Of a stretch of 64,000 nt of DNA, positions 1-8,296 are shown one piece after another. How positions within the stretch are numbered: position 1 is the first letter of the stretch; the number at the start of each line of letters is the position of its first letter. The notes beneath the pieces are model-generated. The model saw nothing but the letters and a program-made list of their open reading frames with translations. It did no database searches and was not told the origin of the DNA. The position numbers were made by a program, and so were the translations under genes. The stretch spans positions 62,001 to 126,000 of the forward strand of contig JAHISP010000036.1 in NCBI GenBank assembly GCA_018818165.1, in the 5' to 3' direction. The stretch comes from Bacteroidota bacterium. Its GTDB lineage: Bacteria > Bacteroidota > Ignavibacteria > Ignavibacteriales > Melioribacteraceae.

Positions 1-1919
1 CTGATATTGTTGTAGCAAAATTTGACAATGATAAAATTACTCTCGGTGAGTTTGAAAAAGCATATGCAAAAAATGTTGGAGGAATTGAATCGGCAGAAAA
101 AGATTCCGTTGAAAACTATAAAAAATTCCTTGAATTATATGTCCCTTATAAAATGAAACTTCGTGATGCTTATGTTCGCAATTTTCAGAATGACGAAGAT
201 TTAATTGCAGAGTTAAATGATTATAAAGAAAAAGTTGGCGTAAGTTATATTGAAGAAAAGCAAATTGTAACTCCTGGAATGAAAAAATTCTACAAGGAAC
301 GCAGCGAAGAAGTTCGCGTTAGTCATATTATGTTTAAAATGGGATCTGATGATGTTTTGAAAATAGCACAAGCAGTTCTTGATAGCATAAAAAACGGAAA
401 ATCCTTTGAAGAAATGGTTTCTAAATATTCTCAAGATAGTTTTTCAAAAGGTGCAAATGGAGATATCTATTGGTTTACAGCTGGACAAATTATTCCAGCG
501 TTTGAAAAAGCCGCATATAACACGCCTGTTGGAGAAGTTTATCCAGAAGTTGTTAAAACAAAATTTGGTTATCATATTTTGAAAGTTACTGATAGAGAAC
601 CAAGAAAATACAAAATAAGAGCAAAACACATTTTAGTAAAAAATGATGAAAAACAGGGCAATATGGTTGATGCAATTCCTGGAGAAAAACCACTTGCAAA
701 AATTACCAGAATCAAAAAAGAACTTATGGATGGTGTAGATTTCGATTCTTTGGCTATAAAATATTCTGATGATCAGGGTTCTGGCGCAAAAGGTGGAGAT
801 CTTGGATTTTTTGAGAGAAGAATGATGGTTCAACCTTTTGATGAAGCTGCTTTTAAATTAAATGTTGGCGAAGTATCAGATATTGTTACTACTCGTTTTG
901 GTTACCACATTATAAAAGTTACAGAAGTATTGGATTATCCTTCCTATGAGGATGAAGTTGAAACTCTTAGAGAATTATACAAAAAAAATAGATATCAATC
1001 AGATTATGATGAATATGTTGAAGGATTGAAGACAGAATACAACTTTAAAATGAATAATAATTTAGTTACTACTTTGGGCACAGCATTTGCAGATAGTACA
1101 TTTTCAAGTGAGTTTTTGGAAAATTCAAAGTATTTGATGTTAAAAGATTCGACTTTAGTTTCAGTTGATTCAAAAAATTATAATGTTGAATCATTTTTTG
1201 AATTTTTATTTGCTCAACCAGATTATGCTAACAGAGCATTGTCAGGCGATATTGTTACTAAAGGAGCATCTTCATTTGGATATAACTTATTGTTAAAAAT
1301 GAAATCAAAATCACTTATGAATTCTGATAAAGAATTTACAAGCTTAATGAATGATTATAAAAATGGAATTTTCATTTTTAAATTACAAGAAAGTGAAGTT
1401 TGGAATAAAGTAAATATTGATACTACAAAATTGCGTGAAGAGTATAATAATTCCAAAGATAAATTTACTATAAGCGGAACAGTAAATTTCAACGAAATAT
1501 TTTCAAGAAGTAAAGAAAAGATTGAAGAATATTATGAAATGCTAAAAAATGGAGTTGATTTCGATTCTGTAGCTGCAAAATATACAGAAAGACCAGGTTT
1601 TAAAGCTAAATTTGGAAGACACGGTTTTAAGGATGTTAACGATAATCAACTATCAAAAAAAGCAAACTCGCTAAATAATGATGGTGATTTTTCCGAACCA
1701 TTTGTTGCGGATAACGGTTGGTCAATAGTAATTCTGCGTAAGAAAGTTCCTTCAAGAATTAAAACTTTTGAAGAAGCTTTGCCCGAATTATCCAGCAAAT
1801 ATCAAGAGAATGAAAGTAAAAGACTTGAAAATAATTACATAAATGTATTGAATAATTTTTATCAACCAAAGTATTTTTACGATAAATTAACAAATGCATA
1901 CAAAGCTGAAAATAATTAA
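1..1919 (+). CDS. Multi-parvulin peptidylprolyl isomerase (5' end outside window)
   Basis: Periplasmic PpiC/SurA-type foldase that would isomerise Xaa-Pro bonds or chaperone outer-membrane proteins. The frame is open from base 3 through the first ATG at 153, so the true start lies left of the window; 638 codons are visible. Two parvulin domains are clear, at about nt 312-590 (starts VRVSHIMF, ends FGYHILKVTD) and 615-926 (AKHILV to FGYHIIKV). A third, degenerate copy lies near 1420-1790, keeping the GVDFDSVAAKYTERPG pattern but losing the conserved His. The last 26 bases overlap the next gene, which encodes a related lipoprotein, and SurA follows, so this is an operon of outer-membrane chaperones. 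It may be PpiD-like, but the missing N-terminus hides whether it is membrane anchored. The family assignment is firm; the substrate is unknown. Confidence 0.9.
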   Translation, partial: DIVVAKFDNDKITLGEFEKAYAKNVGGIESAEKDSVENYKKFLELYVPYKMKLRDAYVRNFQNDEDLIAELNDYKEKVGVSYIEEKQIVTPGMKKFYKERSEEVRVSHIMFKMGSDDVLKIAQAVLDSIKNGKSFEEMVSKYSQDSFSKGANGDIYWFTAGQIIPAFEKAAYNTPVGEVYPEVVKTKFGYHILKVTDREPRKYKIRAKHILVKNDEKQGNMVDAIPGEKPLAKITRIKKELMDGVDFDSLAIKYSDDQGSGAKGGDLGFFERRMMVQPFDEAAFKLNVGEVSDIVTTRFGYHIIKVTEVLDYPSYEDEVETLRELYKKNRYQSDYDEYVEGLKTEYNFKMNNNLVTTLGTAFADSTFSSEFLENSKYLMLKDSTLVSVDSKNYNVESFFEFLFAQPDYANRALSGDIVTKGASSFGYNLLLKMKSKSLMNSDKEFTSLMNDYKNGIFIFKLQESEVWNKVNIDTTKLREEYNNSKDKFTISGTVNFNEIFSRSKEKIEEYYEMLKNGVDFDSVAAKYTERPGFKAKFGRHGFKDVNDNQLSKKANSLNNDGDFSEPFVADNGWSIVILRKKVPSRIKTFEEALPELSSKYQENESKRLENNYINVLNNFYQPKYFYDKLTNAYKAENN

Positions 1920-2712
1920 AATATTTACTTTTGTAATTCTTCTCTTCTTGCTGTTTTCCTGTTCCAAAAAGGAAGAGAAGAATTATGTTGTTAAAGTTGG
2001 AAATTACTACTTAACAGAAGCAGATATAACTGAAGAACTAGGTTTTACAAATAATATTCATAAGTTTAGAGAAGAATTTATTCGTGAGTGGATTGAAAAA
2101 CATCTAATTTATTTGGATGCTAAGAAAAGTGGTGTTATTAATTCTGTTGATTACAAAAATATTATTGCTAAATCAAAAGTTGAAATTGCTAACGCACTTA
2201 TTATAAAAAATATGATTTCTGAAAATTCAGTTCATGTTGAAAAAAAGGAAATAGAAGATTTTTATGTTAATAATATTGCAAAATTTAAAGTTACAACTCC
2301 TGTTTTAGTTTTCAATCAAGTTTCCTTTACAGATAGAAATATAGCGGTTGAATTTCTTCATTTGCTAATTGGAAGCAATTGGGAAAATACAATAGAAAAT
2401 TTTGCACACCAAAAATCTAAAATATCGCTTAACGAAAATAGAATTGAATATGTTTACAACATTCTTCAAGAAAATTTAAAAGAAGAAATTTTGATGTTGG
2501 AAGAAAATGAGTTTAGTAGAATTGTTGAAGTATCACACAATACTTTTACTATTGTTCAATTAAAGAAAAGATACAACAAAAATGATGTACCAAAATTTGA
2601 AGAAATAAAAGAGGAAGTTGAACAAAAATACCTTTCCCTTAAGAGGAAAGAACTTTATGATAATTATTTAAATAAACTTTTTTCAGAATATGGTTCTGAA
2701 ATTGAGAGGTAA
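1894..2712 (+). CDS. Foldase-like lipoprotein with degenerate parvulin region
   Basis: The protein has 272 residues with a lipoprotein signal (hydrophobic stretch then LLFSC, Cys at about residue 23), so it should be lipid-anchored in the envelope. After the signal it follows the SurA/PpiC N-terminal helical pattern (VVKVGNYYLTEADI, then WIEKHLIYLDAKKSG). Next comes a region shaped like a parvulin domain (FKVTTPVLVFNQVSF to FTIVQLKKRY) without the usual catalytic His and GGDLG-type motif. It is therefore probably a chaperone rather than an active isomerase. It starts inside the preceding isomerase gene (26 bp overlap) and ends 9 bp before surA, which points to translational coupling. Its length and order between two parvulin proteins resemble arrangements known from Bacteroidota. 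The function is inferred from context. Confidence 0.75.
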   Translation: MHTKLKIIKIFTFVILLFLLFSCSKKEEKNYVVKVGNYYLTEADITEELGFTNNIHKFREEFIREWIEKHLIYLDAKKSGVINSVDYKNIIAKSKVEIANALIIKNMISENSVHVEKKEIEDFYVNNIAKFKVTTPVLVFNQVSFTDRNIAVEFLHLLIGSNWENTIENFAHQKSKISLNENRIEYVYNILQENLKEEILMLEENEFSRIVEVSHNTFTIVQLKKRYNKNDVPKFEEIKEEVEQKYLSLKRKELYDNYLNKLFSEYGSEIER

Positions 2713-2721
2713 AATAAAAAT

Positions 2722-3990
2722 ATGAAAAAAATAATAATTCTTTTGTTTGTAATGCTCGGTTCGGTCATTGCTCAAGAGGTGTTGGATGAAATAGTAGCGG
2801 TTGTTGATAACGAAATTATTCTGAAATCGGAACTTGATTTAAGATTAAACATTGAAGCTTCGCAAAAAAAGTTTGACCCCACTGTTTTGGCAAATAAAAA
2901 AAGAGTTTTGGATGGAATGATTGCCGAAAAACTACTTTACGCACAAGCGGAATTAGACACTATTGAAGTTACTGATGAAGAAATTAATCAACAACTTGAC
3001 TATCAGATGAACTATTTTATTAAGCAATATGGTTCTCGTGAACGAGTTGAAGAAACTTACGGAATGAGTATTGAACAGATTAAAAGAGAATTTAAAGAAG
3101 AAACTCGTAAGAATATAATGGCTCAAAAAGTGCAACAGCAAAAGTTTGGACAAATTGATGTTACACGCAGGGAAGTATTCGATTTTTACAATTCCTACAA
3201 AGATTCTTTAGGATTGATTCCTGAAAAATTTACACTTTCCCATATTTTTATTAATCCTAAAAAGGATTCCGCTGTTAAAGATAAAGCAAAATTGTTTGCT
3301 CAATCGCTATTAGATTCACTTAGACATGGTGCAGATTTTGCGAAACTTGCATCAAAATATTCTGATGATCCTGGTAGTAAAGCGCAAGGTGGTGATTTGG
3401 GAACAGTTGACCGTGGTGTGTTTTATCCAGAATTTGAAGCTGCCGCATTTGCATTAAAAGATAACGAAATTTCTGATATTGTTGAATCTCCGGTTGGATT
3501 TCATATTATTCAGCTTCTTGAAAGAAAAGGAAACCAAATTCATTCACGCCATATTTTAGTTATGATTAAGAGCGATGATGAATCAGATTATAAAGCAATT
3601 GAGTTATTAACTGATATTAAGGATAGCATTCGTCACGAAACTAATACTTTTGAATATTATGCAAGAAAATATAGTGACGATAAGGAAACCGCTAAATTTG
3701 ATGGCAAACTTGGAACAATGGAAGTTGGACAAATTGAAAAGCAACTTCTTTCAACAATTTATGCAATGAAAGAAGGAGAAATATCACCTCCTAAAAAAAT
3801 AAATATTGATGCTCAAAATTATGGTTATCATATTGTTAAGTTGTATAAAAGAATACCAGAACATGTAGCTAATATTGATACAGATTTTGATGATATTAAA
3901 CGTTTAGCTCAATTTAGAAAACGTGAAAAGCTTTATAATGATTGGGTTGAAGAACTAAAATCAAAAATTTATTGGGAAATTAAAATTTAG
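2722..3990 (+). CDS. surA: Periplasmic chaperone/isomerase SurA
   Basis: SurA guides unfolded outer-membrane beta-barrels through the periplasm. The 422-residue protein has a cleavable signal peptide (residues 1-17, ending IAQ), a SurA N-terminal domain opening with VLDEIVAVVDNEIILKSEL (about 19-145), and two parvulin domains (about 170-267 and 273-376). The first has LSHIFI, the KYSDDPGSKAQGGDLG block and VGFHIIQL; the second starts SRHILV and ends YGYHIVKL. The length matches the family. It sits 9 bp after the foldase-like lipoprotein and 7 bp before the MoxR ATPase, so all are probably cotranscribed. Abundant barrels encoded in the same window (TonB receptors, PorV-like proteins) would be natural clients. 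Confidence 0.9.
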   Translation: MKKIIILLFVMLGSVIAQEVLDEIVAVVDNEIILKSELDLRLNIEASQKKFDPTVLANKKRVLDGMIAEKLLYAQAELDTIEVTDEEINQQLDYQMNYFIKQYGSRERVEETYGMSIEQIKREFKEETRKNIMAQKVQQQKFGQIDVTRREVFDFYNSYKDSLGLIPEKFTLSHIFINPKKDSAVKDKAKLFAQSLLDSLRHGADFAKLASKYSDDPGSKAQGGDLGTVDRGVFYPEFEAAAFALKDNEISDIVESPVGFHIIQLLERKGNQIHSRHILVMIKSDDESDYKAIELLTDIKDSIRHETNTFEYYARKYSDDKETAKFDGKLGTMEVGQIEKQLLSTIYAMKEGEISPPKKINIDAQNYGYHIVKLYKRIPEHVANIDTDFDDIKRLAQFRKREKLYNDWVEELKSKIYWEIKI

Positions 3991-3997
3991 GTGAAAT

Positions 3998-4990
3998 TTG
4001 AGCTTAAGCAATAGCAATTCAAACGATGTTCAATTAGTTGAAAAATTAAATGAAACAGTTAAAAATATTAAAAGCGAAGTCCATAAAGTAATTGTTGGGC
4101 AAGATGAAATTATTAGCAATACACTAGTTGCGCTACTATCTGGTGGTCACACATTACTTGTTGGGGTTCCAGGTCTTGCAAAAACATTATTGATTAAAAC
4201 TATTGCCAATGTTCTAAATCTTGACTTTAGTCGCATCCAGTTTACCCCAGATTTAATGCCAGGTGATATTACTGGAACTGAAATAATTGAAGAAGATAAA
4301 ATTTCTAAAGAACGAAAATTCAAATTCATTCGTGGACCAATATTTTCAAACATAATTCTTGCGGATGAAATTAATAGAACTCCACCTAAAACTCAGTCTG
4401 CTTTACTTGAAGCTATGCAGGAACATAGTGTTACTGCAATGGGAAATACTTTTAAACTTGATGAACCATTTTTTGTATTGGCAACTCAAAATCCAATTGA
4501 ACAAGAAGGTACTTATCCTTTGCCAGAAGCTCAGCTTGATAGATTTATGTTTAATCTTTGGCTAGACTATCCAACATATGATGAGGAAATTGCCATTGTA
4601 AAATCAACTACTTCTGAAATTATTCCAGTGCTTAACAAAGTTGTAAATAAGGAAGAGTTAATTGATTTTCAAAAACTTGTAAAGAGAGTTCCAGTTGCTG
4701 ATAATGTAATTGAATATGCAATTTCAAAAGTTAAAGAAACAAGACCATCTGAAACCAAGAATTCACAATTGAAAGAATGGATTAGCTGGGGAGCGGGTCC
4801 ACGTGCATCGCAGTATTTAATTATTGCTGCTAAAACAAAAGCGATTATGGATGGAAGGTATACTCCAAGTATTGATGACGTTAAATCATCGCTCATTCCT
4901 GTTTTACGCCACAGAATTATTCCAAACTTTAATGCAGAAGCTGATGGAATAACTTCACTTGATATTATTAATAAATTGATGGCTGATTAA
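3998..4990 (+). CDS. MoxR-family AAA+ ATPase (TTG start)
   Basis: MoxR ATPases are chaperone-like AAA+ proteins that help activate or insert partner proteins. Visible motifs are Walker A GVPGLAKT (residues 56-63), Walker B ILADE (about 120-124), sensor-1 ATQN (about 162) and the MoxR-typical EQEGTYPLPEAQLDRF; 330 residues is normal. The start is TTG at 3998, supported by the AGGTGA ribosome site just upstream and the absence of an ATG at the right place. MoxR genes usually precede a DUF58 or von Willebrand A partner, but here the next gene, only 5 bp downstream, is an M23 lipoprotein. The partner may be elsewhere, or this ATPase may work with the envelope-assembly operon it lies in. The family is certain and the client unknown. 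Confidence 0.93.
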   Translation: MSLSNSNSNDVQLVEKLNETVKNIKSEVHKVIVGQDEIISNTLVALLSGGHTLLVGVPGLAKTLLIKTIANVLNLDFSRIQFTPDLMPGDITGTEIIEEDKISKERKFKFIRGPIFSNIILADEINRTPPKTQSALLEAMQEHSVTAMGNTFKLDEPFFVLATQNPIEQEGTYPLPEAQLDRFMFNLWLDYPTYDEEIAIVKSTTSEIIPVLNKVVNKEELIDFQKLVKRVPVADNVIEYAISKVKETRPSETKNSQLKEWISWGAGPRASQYLIIAAKTKAIMDGRYTPSIDDVKSSLIPVLRHRIIPNFNAEADGITSLDIINKLMAD

Positions 4991-4995
4991 GAAAT

Positions 4996-6252
4996 ATGAA
5001 TTATTTACAAACTAAACTTTCTCTAATTGCATTATCATTATTAGCGTTACTTTTATTTTCATGCTCAAATGAAGTAAAAAAAGAAAAAGTAGAACCTCCC
5101 AAACCAAATATTTATGGACTCTATGTAGATTCCTTAAATATTTATGAAGGTGTGGTTAAAAAGAACGAAACTCTTACAGATATTTTACTTCCTCATAATG
5201 TTTCTTATAAGACAATTTCTGAAATTGCTAATCTTGCAAAAGATAAGTTTAATGTTCGTAAAATAAATAGTGGAAATGAGTATAAAATTTTTTCCAAAAA
5301 TGATTCTACTGAGGAAATACAGTACTTCATTTATGAAAGTGACCCAATAAATTATGCTATTGTTGATTTTACAGATTCTATTAACACAGTAATTACTGGT
5401 GAAAAGGAAGTTACAATTAAGGAACGTAGTGTTTCTGGAATTATTGAAAACTCATTGTATTTAACACTTAATTCACAAAATGTAAGTGATTTGCTTGCTC
5501 TTAAAATGGCTGATGTATTTGCATGGCAAATAGATTTTTATCGACTTTATGATGGAGATAGCTTTAAGGTGATTTTTGAGGAAAAATACATTGACAATAA
5601 ATTTGTAGGTATTGGAAAAATAAAATCAGCTTACTTTAATAATGGTGGCGAATATTTTTATGCATTCTATTATAAACAAAAAGAGAATGGTGAATATTTT
5701 GACGAAAACGGCAAAAGCTTGCGAAAAGCATTTCTAAAATCACCTTTAAAATTTGGCAGAATGTCATCAAGTTATAGTAAAAATAGATTTCATCCTGTTC
5801 TACATAGATTTAAAGCGCATTTAGGAACAGATTATGCTGCTCCAACTGGAACTCCAATCCACTCTACTGGCGATGGAGTTGTAATTGAAGCAAAGTATAA
5901 AAGCAATAATGGAAACTATGTTAAAATTAGACATAATGGAACTTACATGACACAGTATCTTCATATGTCTAAAATTGCAAAGGGTATTAGACCTGGTGTA
6001 TCGGTTAAGCAAGATCAAGTAATAGGTTACGTTGGATCTACAGGGCTTGCAACGGGTCCTCATGTTTGCTACCGATTCTGGAAAAATGGTGAGCAAGTAA
6101 ATTCCAGAACACAAAAGGTGGTTTCATCAAACCCAATTACTGAAAAGAATTTTACAAAATATAAACTTTATGTTGATTCAGTAAAAACTATTATGGATTC
6201 GATTAAAATTATTAAATCTAATTCACTAAAAAATGGTGTTACTGTTAAATAA
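4996..6252 (+). CDS. LysM-like/M23 metallopeptidase lipoprotein
   Basis: Probable cell-wall endopeptidase or amidase activator in the LytM/M23 family, anchored as a lipoprotein (LLLFSC, Cys at residue 23). Residues about 50-105 (EGVVKKNETLTDILLPHNVS) form a LysM/OapA-like region. The C-terminal M23 domain (about 255-365) keeps the zinc-binding pair H275 and D279 (HLGTDYAA) and a catalytic His at 323 (YLHMSK). The last motif reads TGPHVCYRF instead of the textbook HxH. The metal-ligand His is thus a Cys (residue 358), a variant I recall as common in Bacteroidota M23 proteins and compatible with zinc binding. It follows the MoxR gene by 5 bp and closes the foldase operon. A role in wall remodelling is inferred. 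Confidence 0.85.
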   Translation: MNYLQTKLSLIALSLLALLLFSCSNEVKKEKVEPPKPNIYGLYVDSLNIYEGVVKKNETLTDILLPHNVSYKTISEIANLAKDKFNVRKINSGNEYKIFSKNDSTEEIQYFIYESDPINYAIVDFTDSINTVITGEKEVTIKERSVSGIIENSLYLTLNSQNVSDLLALKMADVFAWQIDFYRLYDGDSFKVIFEEKYIDNKFVGIGKIKSAYFNNGGEYFYAFYYKQKENGEYFDENGKSLRKAFLKSPLKFGRMSSSYSKNRFHPVLHRFKAHLGTDYAAPTGTPIHSTGDGVVIEAKYKSNNGNYVKIRHNGTYMTQYLHMSKIAKGIRPGVSVKQDQVIGYVGSTGLATGPHVCYRFWKNGEQVNSRTQKVVSSNPITEKNFTKYKLYVDSVKTIMDSIKIIKSNSLKNGVTVK

Positions 6253-6305
6253 TTTTACACTAATGATTTAATTTTGTTAAATTTTGTTCAATAAGATTAA
6301 CATAC

Positions 6306-7997
6306 TTGGAGTTAGTTATCAAATCATCAAAAAATAGTTCTTTACAAGAAGTTACAAATGAATTATTTATAACTCCTTTACAATTATTGGCTTCTTTGCT
6401 TATAGTTGCGGGTGTTTTTGCTTTAATGTTTGAAGTGAAATATTTTGCTGATTTTTCAATTAAAATTTATCTTGGACGTTTAATTGCGACTTTAATAGGG
6501 TTTTTAGTTTTGCTTTCAACCAATTTTAGATGTGGAAAAGATCATCCTATTATTTTAATTCACATTCTCCTAATAACTATAATCACTTCATTTGTTTCAA
6601 TAATTCTACTAATTCCAGAATCAATTTTCATAAATTCTCAATTATTGTCTTTAATTGTTTTTACATCTGCTTTGTTCTTAAGCTGGGATGTAAAGAACCA
6701 AATAATTGTAGCAATCTATTATAATATCCTTTTTGCAGCATCAATATTATTAAATAGTCAGTCTATCTACTTTTTGCCTTCATTTTTCGCCGCTTTTCTG
6801 TTTGTTATATTCATAAGTATTTTAAGCATTGTTGCAGCAGCTATAAATTTGAAGCTGAGATCTGAAGTATTAGAAAAATCAATTGAAGCTAAAAACTATC
6901 TTGATAATGCCTCCGAAGGAATATTTAAAATATCGACAGATGGTACTTTATTGTCAGTCAATCCAGCATTTGTTAGCACATTAAAATATGAAAATAAGAA
7001 ACAGCTTATTAGTCAAATGCAGTTTTCAGATTTTTTTACCATTAGTAGCGATTACGATAGTTTTATTTCCAAACTTTCTGAAGGAAATGCTATTCATGAT
7101 GAAGAATATTCGTTTCAAGATTTTTCCAAAAGAGAAATTTCTGTAATTATAAATGCGCGTATTATTAAAAATAAACGCGAAAAAATTATTGCAATTGAGG
7201 GTAGTATCTTAGACATAACCGAAAGAGTTATTGCACAAAAAAAGATTAAGGAATATAATATTGAATTAGAGAAATTAAATAATAGCAAGGATAAGTTCTT
7301 TTCAATTGTTGCGCACGATTTAATTTCGCCATTCACTTCGCTAATTGGTTTTTCTGAAATTATGTACAATGAAGCCAATAATTTAACTAGAGAAGAAGTA
7401 AAAGAGTTTTCGGGAAATATATTTAGTGTAGCTACTAAAGCTCATAATTTATTAGAAAATCTGTTGAGCTGGTCAAGTATACAATCAAACAGAATGCTAT
7501 TTAGTCCAAGAAAATTTAATGTTTACTCTATTGTTGAAGACATCATTCTTTTGAATAAAGGCAATGCTCACAATAAAGGAATTTCACTCCATAATGAAAT
7601 TCCAGAACAGTTTGAGATAGTTGCTGATTTTAATATGCTAAATGCTATTATAAGAAATTTAGTGTCAAATTCAGTAAAGTTCACCAAAGCTGGTGGCAAA
7701 ATATCTGTTGGATTAACAGATAAAAATGATAATGTTGAGTTCTATATTGAAGATACGGGCGTGGGAATGTCTGATGAGCATAAAAATAAGTTATTTAAAA
7801 TAGATGTTCACCACTCTGAAATTGGGACAAATAACGAAAAGGGAACTGGGTTAGGACTTGTTTTATGTGCCGAATTTGTTGCTAAACACAACGGAACAAT
7901 ACACGTTGAAAGTGAATTAGGAAAAGGCAGTAAATTTTATTTTACTATCAAAAAAGACTTAGCTAAAAATGTAAATCTAAATAGTAGTGAAAACTAA
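6306..7997 (+). CDS. Membrane PAS-domain sensor histidine kinase
   Basis: Two-component sensor kinase of about 563 residues. The N-terminal third holds about six transmembrane helices (first LLASLLIVAGVFALMF, last FLFVIFISILSIVAA). A PAS domain follows (about 195-315, FKISTDGTLLSVNPAFV) ending in ILDITERV. The HisKA box is FSIVAHDLISPF with phospho-acceptor His near residue 337. The ATPase domain has the N box NAIIRNLVSNSVKFT, G1 DTGVGM and G2 GTGLGL. No response regulator is adjacent, so this is an orphan kinase. The start is uncertain: TTG at 6306 gives a plausible cytoplasmic leader, but a downstream ATG inside the first helix region is not excluded. No signal can be deduced. Confidence 0.9.
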   Translation: MELVIKSSKNSSLQEVTNELFITPLQLLASLLIVAGVFALMFEVKYFADFSIKIYLGRLIATLIGFLVLLSTNFRCGKDHPIILIHILLITIITSFVSIILLIPESIFINSQLLSLIVFTSALFLSWDVKNQIIVAIYYNILFAASILLNSQSIYFLPSFFAAFLFVIFISILSIVAAAINLKLRSEVLEKSIEAKNYLDNASEGIFKISTDGTLLSVNPAFVSTLKYENKKQLISQMQFSDFFTISSDYDSFISKLSEGNAIHDEEYSFQDFSKREISVIINARIIKNKREKIIAIEGSILDITERVIAQKKIKEYNIELEKLNNSKDKFFSIVAHDLISPFTSLIGFSEIMYNEANNLTREEVKEFSGNIFSVATKAHNLLENLLSWSSIQSNRMLFSPRKFNVYSIVEDIILLNKGNAHNKGISLHNEIPEQFEIVADFNMLNAIIRNLVSNSVKFTKAGGKISVGLTDKNDNVEFYIEDTGVGMSDEHKNKLFKIDVHHSEIGTNNEKGTGLGLVLCAEFVAKHNGTIHVESELGKGSKFYFTIKKDLAKNVNLNSSEN

Positions 7998-8296
7998 GAA
8001 AATTGGAATAGTGAAAGCTGAAAACAGGCCATTAATTTTTAGAATATCTGCAAATATCTATATGCTTATTTAAAAATTTGTGTAAGTAAACTACTATTAT
8101 TTAACAGTCCCTATTTGCAGTGATTCCAATTATCTTCTTATTTAGAACTCATAAAATATTTTATGACAATAATCCTAATAATTGGTTTTCTCTATAATTT
8201 GGGGTTTAATTATTTAATTAAATCATTACCAAATAAATTGGTAAATTTACAGACTTAATCAATTAATTGAAGTCTGTTTAGAATAAGAGCAATACA
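7998..8296. other. Intergenic region, no gene seen; candidate hairpins
   Basis: This AT-rich 299-base gap holds no convincing reading frame, tRNA or terminator. Two copies of AATTGGAAT/ATTCCAATT face each other at 8001-8009 and 8123-8131. Two compact hairpins occur just before the next gene and are listed separately. Confidence 0.6.
8226..8277 (+). promoter_or_regulatory. Two tandem hairpins upstream of the acidic 607-residue gene
   Basis: TTACCAA (8226-8232) pairs perfectly with TTGGTAA (8238-8244) across a 5-base loop. Immediately after, ACAGACTT (8249-8256) pairs with AAGTCTGT (8270-8277). The pair ends 19 bases before the ATG at 8297. Neither is followed by a T-run, so they are not intrinsic terminators. 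They could be repressor sites or leader-RNA structure; the role is not known. Confidence 0.4.

Noticed and set aside
8001-8131. Inverted AATTGGAAT/ATTCCAATT pair flanking about 113 bases
   Set aside because: It is short, AT-rich and has no direct repeats or gene between; probably chance, so not called a mobile element.
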